Below, piece by piece: positions 1 to 7,396 of a stretch of DNA of 64,000 nucleotides. A program made the translations under genes and the position numbers. Within the stretch, counting starts at the first letter, position 1. Each line of letters opens with the position of its first letter. Origin of the DNA: Candidatus Aquidulcis sp. (GTDB lineage: Bacteria; Chloroflexota; Anaerolineae; UBA4142); NCBI GenBank assembly GCA_020723345.1, contig DYJA01000010.1, positions 52,172 to 116,171 of the forward strand. Reading direction: 5' to 3'. Under the pieces are notes generated by a model. That model saw only the letters and a program-made list of their open reading frames with translations. It had not been told where the DNA came from and made no database searches.

Positions 1-378
1 GTAACTCGCCTCGCCCGACGTGCCATGACCATTGACTGTGAGTTCGCTGATGATCTCGCCGCCGATATTCGCCAGCGCGCCAAACATTTTTGTCCCACCC
101 AGGTCGACGCCAATCACGGCATGCCCGTCCTTGTGATATTCGAGAAGATCGCGACGACGGCTGCCGCTCCATTCTTTCACACCAGTCGGGCGCACCCAAC
201 CCTTTTCGATCAACTCGTCGACGATGCGCATGACCGTGGGCAAACTGAGTTTGAGATCGTGCGCCATCATCGAGCGCGCCGCAGGGCTGTTGCGCCGAAT
301 ATAATCCAGAACCGCGGAACGATTGACGCTCCGCATTTCGGTCGCGGTGATGGTGCGGAAGACGTACTTGGGCATCAT
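1..378 (-). CDS. ROK-family transcriptional repressor, 5' part only
   Basis: The gene runs off the left edge; 126 codons are visible. Residues about 14-65 look like a winged helix-turn-helix (NRSAVLDYIRRN, then LSLPTVMRIVDELIEKG). Residue 90 begins the ROK/ASKHA phosphate loop, GVDLGGTK. ROK regulators normally sense a sugar or sugar phosphate and repress transport or catabolic genes; the ligand cannot be told here. The start at 378 follows GGAG by 8 bases; ATG at 375 is the alternative. A perfect sigma70 promoter and two palindromes lie just upstream, which suggests autoregulation. Confidence 0.85.
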   Translation of the reverse strand, partial: MMPKYVFRTITATEMRSVNRSAVLDYIRRNSPAARSMMAHDLKLSLPTVMRIVDELIEKGWVRPTGVKEWSGSRRRDLLEYHKDGHAVIGVDLGGTKMFGALANIGGEIISELTVNGHGTSGEASY

Positions 379-407
379 TCTAGCAACTCCGACAGACGAA
401 CACGTTG

Positions 408-440
408 TAACATCGTGTTACTATTACTTACACGATGTAA
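408..440. promoter_or_regulatory. Tandem palindromic operators for the ROK repressor
   Basis: Two almost identical palindromes, TAACATCGTGTTA (408-420) and TTACACGATGTAA (428-440), have centres exactly 20 bp apart, or two helical turns. The second touches the -10 box of the ROK promoter and the first covers the start of the transcript. A weaker third copy, AACACGTTGTAA, overlaps at 399-410. The arrangement fits cooperative binding by a ROK dimer; this is inferred. Confidence 0.65.
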
Positions 441-468
441 TTATACGGGGCAGTCGCGGAGATGTCAA
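440..468 (-). promoter_or_regulatory. Consensus sigma70 promoter of the ROK gene
   Basis: On the minus strand TTGACA (468-463), a 17-base spacer and TATAAT (445-440) match consensus at all twelve positions. Transcription would start near 433 and read into the ROK gene. Confidence 0.8.
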
Positions 469-537
469 TAGCAAGTCAACTATAGATGTGTGCATTTTAC
501 ACAATCGCTCACCCATTCGATTACCACAAGTTATCCG

Positions 538-566
538 TAGACATGATTTCGTCTCTCTGTTATAAT
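538..566 (+). promoter_or_regulatory. Sigma70-like promoter upstream of the glutamate synthase operon
   Basis: TAGACA (538-543), a 17-base spacer and TATAAT (561-566) match 11 of 12 consensus positions. The predicted start near 573 would give a transcript that meets an intrinsic terminator within about 95 bases. The rest of the 379-757 gap holds only this promoter, the ROK control region, the terminator and a dispersed hairpin. Confidence 0.6.
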
Positions 567-639
567 TTCCTAAACTATGAATAATCAACTTCGAGCGCCC
601 CCGACGTCGCCCGAAGGTTTTGCGCTGGACAAGACAACG

Positions 640-667
640 CCGCCTGAGTTCAGGCGGTTTTTTATTT
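640..667 (+). terminator. Intrinsic terminator in the leader region
   Basis: A perfect 9-bp stem, CCGCCTGAG/TTCAGGCGG with essentially no loop base left over, is followed by TTTTTTATTTT. It lies between the 538-566 promoter and the glutamate synthase genes, so it either ends a short RNA or acts as an attenuator. Confidence 0.65.
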
Positions 668-669
668 TA

Positions 670-738
670 GCCACAGAGGGCACAGAGAACACAGAGGAAA
701 ACCCCAAATAACTCTGTGTCCCCTGTGATCCCTGTGGC
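670..738. repeat. Dispersed inverted repeat (CACAGAG vocabulary)
   Basis: Two 28-base imperfect arms (670-697 and 711-738) built from CACAGAG/CTCTGTG words flank an AC-rich loop. It ends 20 bases before the amidotransferase start. Confidence 0.6.
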
Positions 739-757
739 TGCGATAAATGGAGGGCAC

Positions 758-1873
758 ATGTGCCGAATGGCTGCCATAAAATCAAAGCACCCGGTGTCGC
801 CCGCGTTGACGCTGCGGATGATGCTGGCGATGCAAAAGGGACACGATAATTCCGGCTTTGCGATGGTGATGCAAGACCTCGGCGGCGCGTTCGCCGAGTT
901 CAAAAAGTTTCCGCTCCTCTCGATGGCATGTTCTTCCGCCGGACTCGAACGCGCGGAGGAAATTCTAGAGACCATGGGCTTTTCGCCAAAGTTCGATTAT
1001 CAGCCCGATGTCGTCAACGATCCCGCGCTCGATTTCAAACGGATGCCGCACTACGTCTTCCGCAATTATCGTTATCCCGAACCGCTCAACGTTTACCACG
1101 AGCATCCCACTCCCGAACAAAAGAAATTGTTGCTCGACACGCGCCTCAAACTCCGCAAGGCGTTGTCGCACGAGAACCAGGGCTACGTCTACTCGTTTTG
1201 GCCCGACGTGTTGACGCTGAAAGAGATCGGCGATCCGCGCGACATTGGCACGTACTTTCAGTTGTGGAATGAAGACCACTGGCTCCAAGCGCGCGTCATC
1301 TCCGCGCAGTGCCGCCAGAATACGAATTACAAAATCGTTCGCTACGCCGCGCATCCTTTTTTCCTCGAAGGATATACCTTGATGGGCAACGGCGAAAATA
1401 CTTTTTACCAGAAGAACAAAGAATTCCAGCAGCACCTTCATTCTTCGTACATCGGTTTTGAATCCGATACGCAGTGTTTCCTCTACACGCTCCACTATGT
1501 TTGCGAACAACTCCACTGGCCCCTCGAATATTTCAAGCACGTCATTACCCCGCTCACGTTTGAAGAAATGAATGACCGCGCCGATGGCGAAACCTTGCGC
1601 CGCATCCGCCAATCGCTGATGCACCTCGAAATCAATGGACCGAACACCGTCGTCTTCGTGTTGCCCGATAATCGCATGGGCGTCGTCGCCGACGCGAAGA
1701 AATTGCGCCCGTACGTGATCGGGCGCGACGACGACATGGTCGTCAGCGCGTCCGAAGTGTGCGGCGTCAACATGGTCATTCCGCAGCGCGACACCGAACG
1801 CGACATTTATCCGGGCGAGCGCGAGACGGTCGTCGTTAACAACGCGCTGGAGGTGGAACGATGGAACCAGTAG
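758..1873 (+). CDS. Class II glutamine amidotransferase subunit of a split glutamate synthase
   Basis: The 371-residue protein is the glutaminase (domain 1) subunit of a split glutamate synthase and should release ammonia from glutamine for the FMN subunit that follows. ATG at 758 was chosen over upstream GTG codons because it follows GGAGGG and gives Met-Cys; removal of Met exposes the N-terminal cysteine nucleophile that class II amidotransferases need. The stretches GHDNSGFAMVMQDLGG and SAQCRQNTNYKIVRYAAHP are typical of the stand-alone subunit found in anaerobes. An N-methylglutamate synthase subunit (MgsA-like) is a less likely alternative. The 3' end is duplicated 83 bp downstream. Confidence 0.85.
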   Translation: MCRMAAIKSKHPVSPALTLRMMLAMQKGHDNSGFAMVMQDLGGAFAEFKKFPLLSMACSSAGLERAEEILETMGFSPKFDYQPDVVNDPALDFKRMPHYVFRNYRYPEPLNVYHEHPTPEQKKLLLDTRLKLRKALSHENQGYVYSFWPDVLTLKEIGDPRDIGTYFQLWNEDHWLQARVISAQCRQNTNYKIVRYAAHPFFLEGYTLMGNGENTFYQKNKEFQQHLHSSYIGFESDTQCFLYTLHYVCEQLHWPLEYFKHVITPLTFEEMNDRADGETLRRIRQSLMHLEINGPNTVVFVLPDNRMGVVADAKKLRPYVIGRDDDMVVSASEVCGVNMVIPQRDTERDIYPGERETVVVNNALEVERWNQ

Positions 1874-1956
1874 GCGCATCCGTGGGGCGGGCTGCTAGCC
1901 CGCCGCGGGCAGTCTGCCCGCGCAACGCGCTGGAGGTGGAACGATGGAATCAGTAG
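1841..1956 (+). repeat. 33-bp direct repeat flanking a 50-bp hairpin insertion
   Basis: 1841-1873 and 1924-1956 agree at 32 of 33 bases. Copy 1 carries the amidotransferase stop codon, copy 2 the ribosome site and start of the next gene. The 50 bases between them (1874-1923) are two GC-rich hairpins, GGCGGGCTGCTAGCCCGCC and GCGGGCAGTCTGCCCGC. Copy 2 also contains a cryptic TAG in the frame of the upstream gene, which suggests that the two genes once overlapped. Confidence 0.75.
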
Positions 1957-3674
1957 AGTTGCAAGTTCAAGTGCCGGCAAAAAATAACGGCAACGAATCC
2001 AAACCCGCCAACGGCAATGGCAACGGTCGCGCGTTCGCGATCAAACCGACCTACGTGCGCGATCCGCATCCGATGGACTTGCCATGGAAAATCGCGTGGA
2101 ATCCCGAAACGTGCATCCGCTGCGGCTCGTGCGTTTCGACGTGTACCTTCGGCGCGATTCAATCCGAATTGCAAAAGCAAGGTCAAACGTTGAGCGCGGG
2201 TCCCGTTCCCAAGCCGGTCGACGCGTCGCAAATCATTCTCGCGATCAAGCAAGTGAGCGACACGAAACATTATTGCCGCGGCTGTTCGATGTGCGAAAAA
2301 GTTTGCCCAACCAATTCGATTCGTCCCGTCGAAAACGAGCACCATCGCTTTCCGCTCGTCGCGCGGCACGGCGCGTCGCCGATCAAACGCGGCGGGCGCG
2401 GGCATCATATCCCAATCCGCGTGCTCGACTATCTCAAAGTCGGGCGCATCAGCCAGATGACGGATCCGTCGCTCGACGCAGCGCGGCACACGTTCGATCT
2501 GCTCACGCCGCTCGGGCGCGGTTTACCGGCGGACGAATTGCCGCTCAAAGTTGAAAATGGAAAACTTGTGCCGAGCGGATGGACGCCCCCGCTGCGCTGG
2601 ATTTATCCGGTGATGATCGGCGATATGTCGGTCGGCGCGTTGTCGTGGCGAATGTGGGAGGCGCTCGCGCTCGCGGTTGCGTATCTCAACGAAGAACACG
2701 GCATGCCCGTGCGAATGTCGTCGGGCGAAGGCGGGATGCCGAATCGTTTGCTAAAATCCGAGTACCTCAAATATTTCATCATTCAAATCGCGAGCGGACA
2801 TTTCGGTTGGAATCGGATCATCAAGGCAATGCCGGAAATGGCGACCGACCCCGCGGGCATTCTGATCAAAATCGGGCAAGGCGCGAAACCCGGCGACGGT
2901 GGATTACTCCCCGCCGAAAAAGTCGCGTCGCACATTCAAGCGATTCGCGGCGTACCGAAAGCCGATTTGCTTTCGCCGCCGAATCACCAAGGTTTGTACA
3001 GCATCGAGGAATCGGTGCAAAAAATGTTTTTGAGCATGAACGCGGCGTGGAAATTTCGCGTGCCGGTCGCGATCAAAGTCGCCGCGAGTTCGACGAGCGT
3101 CGCCGTGTTCAACAATCTCGTGCGTGATCCGTATCACATCGTCGGCGGATATTTTCTCGACGGCATTCAAGGCGGCACCGGCGCGGCGCACGAAGTCAGC
3201 ATGGATCACACCGGACATCCGATCTTGAGCAAACTGCGCGATTGTTATCTCGCAGCAGTCGATCAAGGCAAACAAGGACAGATTCCACTTTTTGTCGGCG
3301 GCGGCTTTGGCGATACCGGCGATCTCGCGGCGGACGCGTTCAAAGCGATCTGTCTCGGCGCGAACGGCGTTTTCTCCGCGAAGATCTGGCTGCAACTCGC
3401 GGGCTGCGTCGGCAATGAAAAGGGTCGCTGCAACGCGTGCAACACCGGGCATTGTCCGGTCGGGATATGCACGCAAGACCCGCGCCTCGTCGCGCGGTTG
3501 GATGTTGACACCGCCGCGCAAAACATCGTGGACTATTTTCTCGCGCTCGACGTCGAACTGAAAAAGTTGATGGCGCCGATCGGCAACTCGACGCTGCCGA
3601 TTGGTCGCAGCGACGCGCTCGTCGCGATGGACAAGGCGATTGCGGAACGATTGCAGGTGGCGTATGCGTGCTGA
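1944..3674 (+). CDS. FMN-dependent glutamate synthase core subunit with N-terminal ferredoxin
   Basis: The 576-residue protein carries the synthase reaction: ammonia plus 2-oxoglutarate to glutamate at FMN. Two 4Fe-4S motifs come first (C57, C60, C63, C67 and C111, C114, C117, C121), then the FMN-binding TIM barrel, with GGYFLDGIQGGTGAAHE and GGGFGDTGDLAADAF. A cysteine cluster at about 487-512 (GCVGNEKGRCNACNTGHCP) is typical of the GltS 3Fe-4S site. This is the archaeal-type short form lacking the fused amidotransferase and GXGXG domains, which are supplied by the neighbouring genes. The start follows GGAGGTGG inside the duplicated junction. Confidence 0.9.
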   Translation: MESVELQVQVPAKNNGNESKPANGNGNGRAFAIKPTYVRDPHPMDLPWKIAWNPETCIRCGSCVSTCTFGAIQSELQKQGQTLSAGPVPKPVDASQIILAIKQVSDTKHYCRGCSMCEKVCPTNSIRPVENEHHRFPLVARHGASPIKRGGRGHHIPIRVLDYLKVGRISQMTDPSLDAARHTFDLLTPLGRGLPADELPLKVENGKLVPSGWTPPLRWIYPVMIGDMSVGALSWRMWEALALAVAYLNEEHGMPVRMSSGEGGMPNRLLKSEYLKYFIIQIASGHFGWNRIIKAMPEMATDPAGILIKIGQGAKPGDGGLLPAEKVASHIQAIRGVPKADLLSPPNHQGLYSIEESVQKMFLSMNAAWKFRVPVAIKVAASSTSVAVFNNLVRDPYHIVGGYFLDGIQGGTGAAHEVSMDHTGHPILSKLRDCYLAAVDQGKQGQIPLFVGGGFGDTGDLAADAFKAICLGANGVFSAKIWLQLAGCVGNEKGRCNACNTGHCPVGICTQDPRLVARLDVDTAAQNIVDYFLALDVELKKLMAPIGNSTLPIGRSDALVAMDKAIAERLQVAYAC

Positions 3675-3675
3675 G

Positions 3676-3791
3676 GAAAGAAGGGAGAAGAAGGCATTAG
3701 ACGGCATGAGAAGGCAGAGAAGACAAGAAGGCAAAGAAGGCGCGAAGCCGTCACTGCCCTCCTCGCCTTCTTCGCCCTCTTCACCCTTCTC
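3676..3791. repeat. Inverted repeat (GAAGGC / GCCTTC vocabulary)
   Basis: The purine-rich left half repeats AGAAGGC-like words, and the right half answers with CGCCTTCTTCGCCC-like words, forming a long imperfect stem between two co-directional genes. Similar elements are at 42.2 and 52.3 kb. Confidence 0.6.
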
Positions 3792-3804
3792 AAGGAATTC
3801 CAAG

Positions 3805-6132
3805 ATGAAACACCTAACGACATACACCAATAACAAACGCGTCTCCACCCAGGGCTTGCTCCAACAAATCTACGACGCGATGGGCGCGGGTGAAACAGAA
3901 TTTACAATTGACGCGTCGGGGCAGCACGATATTGGCGGTCCGATGTGGGATGATGCGGGTCGCCCGCTACGATTCATCGTGCGAAACCCAGGGCAGCGCG
4001 TCGGCGCGATGGGCATGCCCGGCACCGAAATCGTCGTCGAAGGTCCCGCGCCCGCGGATGTCGGCTGGCTGAACGCGGGCGCGCACATCGTCGTGAAAGG
4101 CGATGGCGGTGATACGACCGGGCATTGCGCGGCGGACGGCGTGATTTACATCGGCGGGCGCGCGGGCACGCGCACCGGCTCGCTGATGAAATTCGACCCG
4201 GCGTACACGCCGCCGCAATTGTGGATTCTCAAAAACACCGGCTCGTTCCCGTTCGAGTTTATGGGCGGCGGCATCGCGATCATCTGCGGTCACGACTCGG
4301 AGCAATTCGATTCCGTCATCGGCGAACGCGCGTGCATCGGCATGGTCGGCGGGACGGTGTACGTGCGCGGTCCGATCAGTGATTTACCGAGCAACGTCAA
4401 ACTGATCGAGACGCTGGAGCAAGAGGATTGGGATTTTCTCTGCGATGGCATGCCAAAATTTCTGAACGCGATTGGTCGCGCCGATTTGCAAGAGACGCTG
4501 CTCGTTCATCAAGAATGGCGCAAAATCATCGCGAAGAGTTACGAGGAACTCAAGCAGGGCAAGAAAAAAATGGCGCTCGGCGCGTTCCGCGCGAATCGCT
4601 GGATTCAGGGCGGACTCTTCGGCGATGTCGTGCAAGACGCGGGCGATGTCGTGCCGCTCGTCGCGATGGGAAATTATCGCGCGTATTCGCCGGTGTGGAA
4701 CAACGCGGTCTTTGCCGCGCCGTGCGAGTACGCTTGCCCCAGTTTCATTCCAACCCAGGATCGCATCAATCTTTTGCGCAAAGGAAAAATTCGCGACGCG
4801 CTCGAACTCGTTTTGAAATTCAATCCATTTCCTGGGTCGGTCTGCGGCGCGGCGTGTCCCAACCCGTGCATGACCGCGTGCACGCGTCAAAATATCGACT
4901 TTGCGGTGCTCGCCGGTCCGCTCGGCAAGTACTCGATGGACTTGCCCGCGCCGGTCGCCGCGCCGCACACCGGCAAACGATTTGCCGTCATCGGCTCCGG
5001 CGTCGGCGGATTGTCGGCGGCGTGGCAACTCGCGCTCAAAGGTCATATCGTCACGATTTTCGAAAAGGGTAACACGCTCGGCGGCAAAATGATGCACGCG
5101 ATTCCGCACGGTCGTTTGCAAAAAGAAATCGTGCGGACCGAGATCAAGCGCATTCTTTCGCTCGGCGTGCAAGTTCAGTTGGGTTCGGAGATCACGCGCG
5201 ATTTCTTCCAAGAGATTCACGACGTGTACGACGGCATCATCATCGCGACCGGCGCGCACACGCCGCGCAAGTTGAACTTTGCCGGGAGCGAACGCACGTA
5301 CTCCGCGCTCGAATTTCTGACGAGCGCGAACGCGGGGAATCCGATTGTGATCGTCGCGGGCAGATCGGTTGTCGTCGTCGGCGCGGGCGATGTCGGAATG
5401 GATGTGTGTACGACCGCGTGGCGCAATGGCGCAACGAGCGTCGTCGCAGTCGACATTCAGCAGCCCGCGAGTTCATCGCGCGAGCGCGCGGAGGCAATGG
5501 CGCTCGGCACGCAAGTTTTGTACCCGCGCACCGTCGCGAAGTACGCCGATGGGCAACTCTTCTTCCAAGAGGGCGAACCGCTCACCGCGGATGTCGTCGT
5601 CGTCGCGATCGGCGAGGTGCCGGACACGAGTTGGCTGCCCGAAAATTACGCGCGCGTCAAGGGCAGCTGGCTCGAAGCGGACGAGTACGGTCGCACGCGC
5701 GATCCGAAGGTGTTCGCGGTCGGCGATGTGGTGAAACCAGGTTTGCTGACCCAGGCAATCGGGATGGGACGCGTCGCCGCGCTCGCGCTCAACGCGCAAG
5801 TGATGGGCGAATCGTTTGCGCTCGAACGCAAAAAACAAATTCCGCCAGATATGCTGAAACTGATTTACTTTACGCCGCGCGTGCGCCAATGCCCAACCGA
5901 TCCGCTCCAAGAAGGCGACCGCTGTATCTCGTGCGGCACGTGCCGCGATTGTAACATCTGCGTCGCGATCTGCGGACAGAACGCGATCGCGCGCAACGAA
6001 CATCCGAACGGCGCGTTCGAATTTCGCGTGGACGACGAGCACTGCATCGGCTGCGGCTTTTGCGCCGCCGCGTGTCCGAGCGGCATCTGGACGATGGTGC
6101 CGAATTTGTTGGAGGAGTTGGAGAAGGAGTAA
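3805..6132 (+). CDS. Glutamate synthase GXGXG subunit fused to GltD-like oxidoreductase and ferredoxin
   Basis: This 775-residue fusion completes the synthase. Residues about 20-230 form the GXGXG beta-helix domain (glutamate synthase domain 3). Residues about 308-350 hold the cysteine-rich GltD-type region (CEYACP, CGAACPNPCMTACTR). An FAD Rossmann fold begins near 395 (VIGSGVGGLSAAW) and an NAD(P)H fold near 522 (VVVVGAGDVGMD). Two ferredoxin-like clusters lie at about 706-760 (CISCGTCRDCNICVAIC and CIGCGFCAAACPSG). It should pass electrons from NAD(P)H or ferredoxin to the FMN subunit. ATG at 3805 follows AAGGA; the frame is open further upstream only through the repeat. The last 95 bases are duplicated at 6907-7001. 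Confidence 0.88.
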   Translation: MKHLTTYTNNKRVSTQGLLQQIYDAMGAGETEFTIDASGQHDIGGPMWDDAGRPLRFIVRNPGQRVGAMGMPGTEIVVEGPAPADVGWLNAGAHIVVKGDGGDTTGHCAADGVIYIGGRAGTRTGSLMKFDPAYTPPQLWILKNTGSFPFEFMGGGIAIICGHDSEQFDSVIGERACIGMVGGTVYVRGPISDLPSNVKLIETLEQEDWDFLCDGMPKFLNAIGRADLQETLLVHQEWRKIIAKSYEELKQGKKKMALGAFRANRWIQGGLFGDVVQDAGDVVPLVAMGNYRAYSPVWNNAVFAAPCEYACPSFIPTQDRINLLRKGKIRDALELVLKFNPFPGSVCGAACPNPCMTACTRQNIDFAVLAGPLGKYSMDLPAPVAAPHTGKRFAVIGSGVGGLSAAWQLALKGHIVTIFEKGNTLGGKMMHAIPHGRLQKEIVRTEIKRILSLGVQVQLGSEITRDFFQEIHDVYDGIIIATGAHTPRKLNFAGSERTYSALEFLTSANAGNPIVIVAGRSVVVVGAGDVGMDVCTTAWRNGATSVVAVDIQQPASSSRERAEAMALGTQVLYPRTVAKYADGQLFFQEGEPLTADVVVVAIGEVPDTSWLPENYARVKGSWLEADEYGRTRDPKVFAVGDVVKPGLLTQAIGMGRVAALALNAQVMGESFALERKKQIPPDMLKLIYFTPRVRQCPTDPLQEGDRCISCGTCRDCNICVAICGQNAIARNEHPNGAFEFRVDDEHCIGCGFCAAACPSGIWTMVPNLLEELEKE

Positions 6133-6240
6133 CGTGATACGTGATACGTGTTGCGTGAATATCATTTCGAGAGGCGTCCTGAGCGGAATCGGAAAGCGGA
6201 GATGGAGTCGAAGGATGCGCGATGCGTGATGCGTGAATCA
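6133..6240. repeat. Dispersed repeat (GATACGTG and GAGTCGAAGG words)
   Basis: Tandem GTGATACGTG/GATGCGTG words flank a segment resembling the widespread CCTGAGCGGA...GAGTCGAAGG element. No gene is visible in it. The same words recur at 9.3, 11.0, 35.5, 57.2, 58.8 and 59.5 kb. Confidence 0.5.
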
Positions 6241-6274
6241 AAGACCCGTCGGGTTTCGGAAATCCGCGGGTCTT
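6241..6274. terminator. Hairpin downstream of the glutamate synthase operon
   Basis: AAGACCCGTCGGG pairs with the CCGCGGGTCTT arm around TTTCGGAAA. It belongs to an ACCC-GTTT-GGAAACC-GGGT hairpin family also seen at 6865, 7019, 46771 and 56093. There is no strong U tract, so termination is only likely. Confidence 0.5.
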
Positions 6275-6298
6275 GTCCTGTACCAGCAAGTTTGATGT

Positions 6299-6327
6299 TT
6301 GACACGCCATTTCGCTGATGATATAGT
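6299..6327 (+). promoter_or_regulatory. Promoter of the toxin-antitoxin pair
   Basis: TTGACA (6299-6304), a 17-base spacer and TATAGT (6322-6327) stand 33 bases before the antitoxin start. The cassette therefore carries its own strong promoter. Confidence 0.7.
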
Positions 6328-6359
6328 ATGTACAGACGAAAGACAGAGGGAGTGTCAGA

Positions 6360-6590
6360 ATGTCGTCAACAGCAATTGCCACTGTAACCAAAATGTTAGA
6401 GTCCTTGCCTGAACCCGCGCAAGACCAGGTCGTCGAGCATCTACGCGAGTATCTCGAAGATTTGCAAGATGAATTACAATGGGATGCGCTATTCAAGCGT
6501 ACGCAGTCGCAACTCATCGCAGCGGCGCGACGCGCCAAGCAGGAAATCGCGCAGGGTCGCGCCAAGCCGATGGACTATGACGCGCTATGA
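6360..6590 (+). CDS. Small antitoxin-like protein of a TA pair
   Basis: The acidic 76-residue protein is rich in helix formers (ESLPEPAQDQVVEHLREYLEDL) and has no recognisable DNA-binding fold. It is called an antitoxin because its stop codon overlaps the start of a RelE/ParE-like gene (ATGA), because it has its own promoter, and because of its size. GGGAG stands about 8 bases before ATG. The pair is bracketed by duplicated ends of the glutamate synthase operon, which suggests insertion. Confidence 0.65.
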   Translation: MSSTAIATVTKMLESLPEPAQDQVVEHLREYLEDLQDELQWDALFKRTQSQLIAAARRAKQEIAQGRAKPMDYDAL

Positions 6591-6850
6591 AATCGGCAAC
6601 GTTGCCATCGTTCTGGTCGGCATACTCCGATCTGGATGAAAGCGCCAGACGCGCGGCAAGAAAATCTTATCGCTTGTGGGCGGAAAATCCTTTTCATCCC
6701 TCATTGCATTTCGAGTGCGTCAACCGCGAAGAAAATATCTGGTCAGTCCGCGTCACGCGCGCCTACCGCGCGATTGGTATTTTTGAAGGCGATACTGTAA
6801 CCTGGTTTTGGATTGGACGACACGACGCTTACGAGCGATTTTTCTCGTGA
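6587..6850 (+). CDS. RelE/ParE-superfamily-like toxin
   Basis: The 87-residue protein has the small basic RelE/ParE fold signature: two N-terminal helices (DLDESARRAARKSYRLWAEN), then strands with WSVRVTRAYRAIG and the C-terminal FWIGRHDAYERFF. Relatives inhibit translation by ribosome-dependent mRNA cleavage or act on gyrase; which applies here is unknown. It overlaps the antitoxin by four bases. A strong hairpin terminator follows at 6865. Confidence 0.7.
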   Translation: MKSATLPSFWSAYSDLDESARRAARKSYRLWAENPFHPSLHFECVNREENIWSVRVTRAYRAIGIFEGDTVTWFWIGRHDAYERFFS

Positions 6851-6864
6851 TGCAACAGGGCATC

Positions 6865-6901
6865 AAAACCCGAAGGGTCTTTGGAGACCCTTCGGGTTTT
6901 T
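6865..6901 (+). terminator. Terminator of the TA pair
   Basis: AAAACCCGAAGGGTCT pairs perfectly with AGACCCTTCGGGTTTT around TTGG, and a further T follows. It lies 14 bases after the toxin stop. Confidence 0.7.
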
Positions 6902-6906
6902 CAACA

Positions 6907-7001
6907 AGCATTGCATCGGCTGCGGCTTTTGCGCTGCCGCGTGTCCCAGCGGCATCTGGACGATGGCGCCGAATTTGTTGGAGGAGTTGGAGAAGGAGTG
7001 A
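6907..7001 (+). pseudogene. Duplicated 3' end of the GltD-ferredoxin fusion gene
   Basis: These 95 bases match 6038-6132 without gaps at 90 positions. They encode HCIGCGFCAAACPSG through LLEELEKE and a stop. Four of the five differences are silent (including TAA to TGA); the fifth changes Val to Ala. A related hairpin follows both copies. The copy has no start of its own and is taken as a non-functional remnant or an allelic end left by the TA insertion. Confidence 0.8.
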
Positions 7002-7018
7002 CGTGAGGCGTGAACCAC

Positions 7019-7051
7019 AGACCCGTCGGATTTTGGAAACCCGACGGGTCT
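7019..7051. terminator. Hairpin after the duplicated gene end
   Basis: AGACCCGTCGG pairs with CCGACGGGTCT around ATTTTGGAAA. It is the counterpart of the 6241-6274 hairpin that follows the original gene end. Confidence 0.5.
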
Positions 7052-7086
7052 GTTCTATCGTCATGCTTCGAGAGCACAGGAAAGAG

Positions 7087-7396
7087 TTATTCAGGATCGA
7101 ATTCGCTGTACTCTCCAGCGTGCATGGTCTGAATCGTCTGAGCGATCGCGCGCGCTTTCAGACGCAGCCACGAAGTAGAAAGCAAAACCAGGATAGCCAA
7201 TTTTCTCCCCCGCAGATTTTGCTGATGCTTGAGATTCTGATCGGTCGTCACCAAAAGTTGGTAGCCCGCCTTTTCGGCGGCGTCAAGCAATTCGCCGTTT
7301 CGCAGCCCATCCCAATTCGTACGCGGTGTCAACTGAATGCCCTTCGAGGTATGCGCGGAGAGGCACCGGCGTTCCCTGGTCAAATAGGATTTTCAT
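7087..7396 (-). pseudogene. DUF5615 (PIN-like) toxin gene with a frameshift
   Basis: ATG at 7396 opens a frame encoding MKILFDQGTPVPLRAYLEGH and then VDTAYELGW, the usual start of DUF5615 proteins; it stops at 7283. The rest of the family pattern (LRNGELLDAAEKAGYQLLVT, then TDQNLKHQQNL and IAQTIQTMHAGE) continues in another frame to 7087. A net change of two lost bases (or one gained) near 7310, in GGATGGGCTGCG, explains this. The start overlaps the antitoxin stop. The toxin is probably inactive unless the base is an assembly error. Confidence 0.75.

Noticed and set aside
577..711. 44-codon open frame starting ATGAATAATC between promoter and amidotransferase gene
   Set aside because: It has no ribosome site, and it runs through the terminator stem and the dispersed repeat, so it is unlikely to be translated.
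3601..3804. Upstream extension of the GXGXG-GltD gene to 3601
   Set aside because: The extension overlaps the previous gene and is made of the GAAGGC repeat. ATG 3805 has a ribosome site and begins the conserved domain.
6813..7001. 62-codon frame from the toxin end through the hairpin into the duplicated gltD end
   Set aside because: It starts inside the toxin gene in another frame and crosses its terminator. The ferredoxin-like end is explained by duplication.
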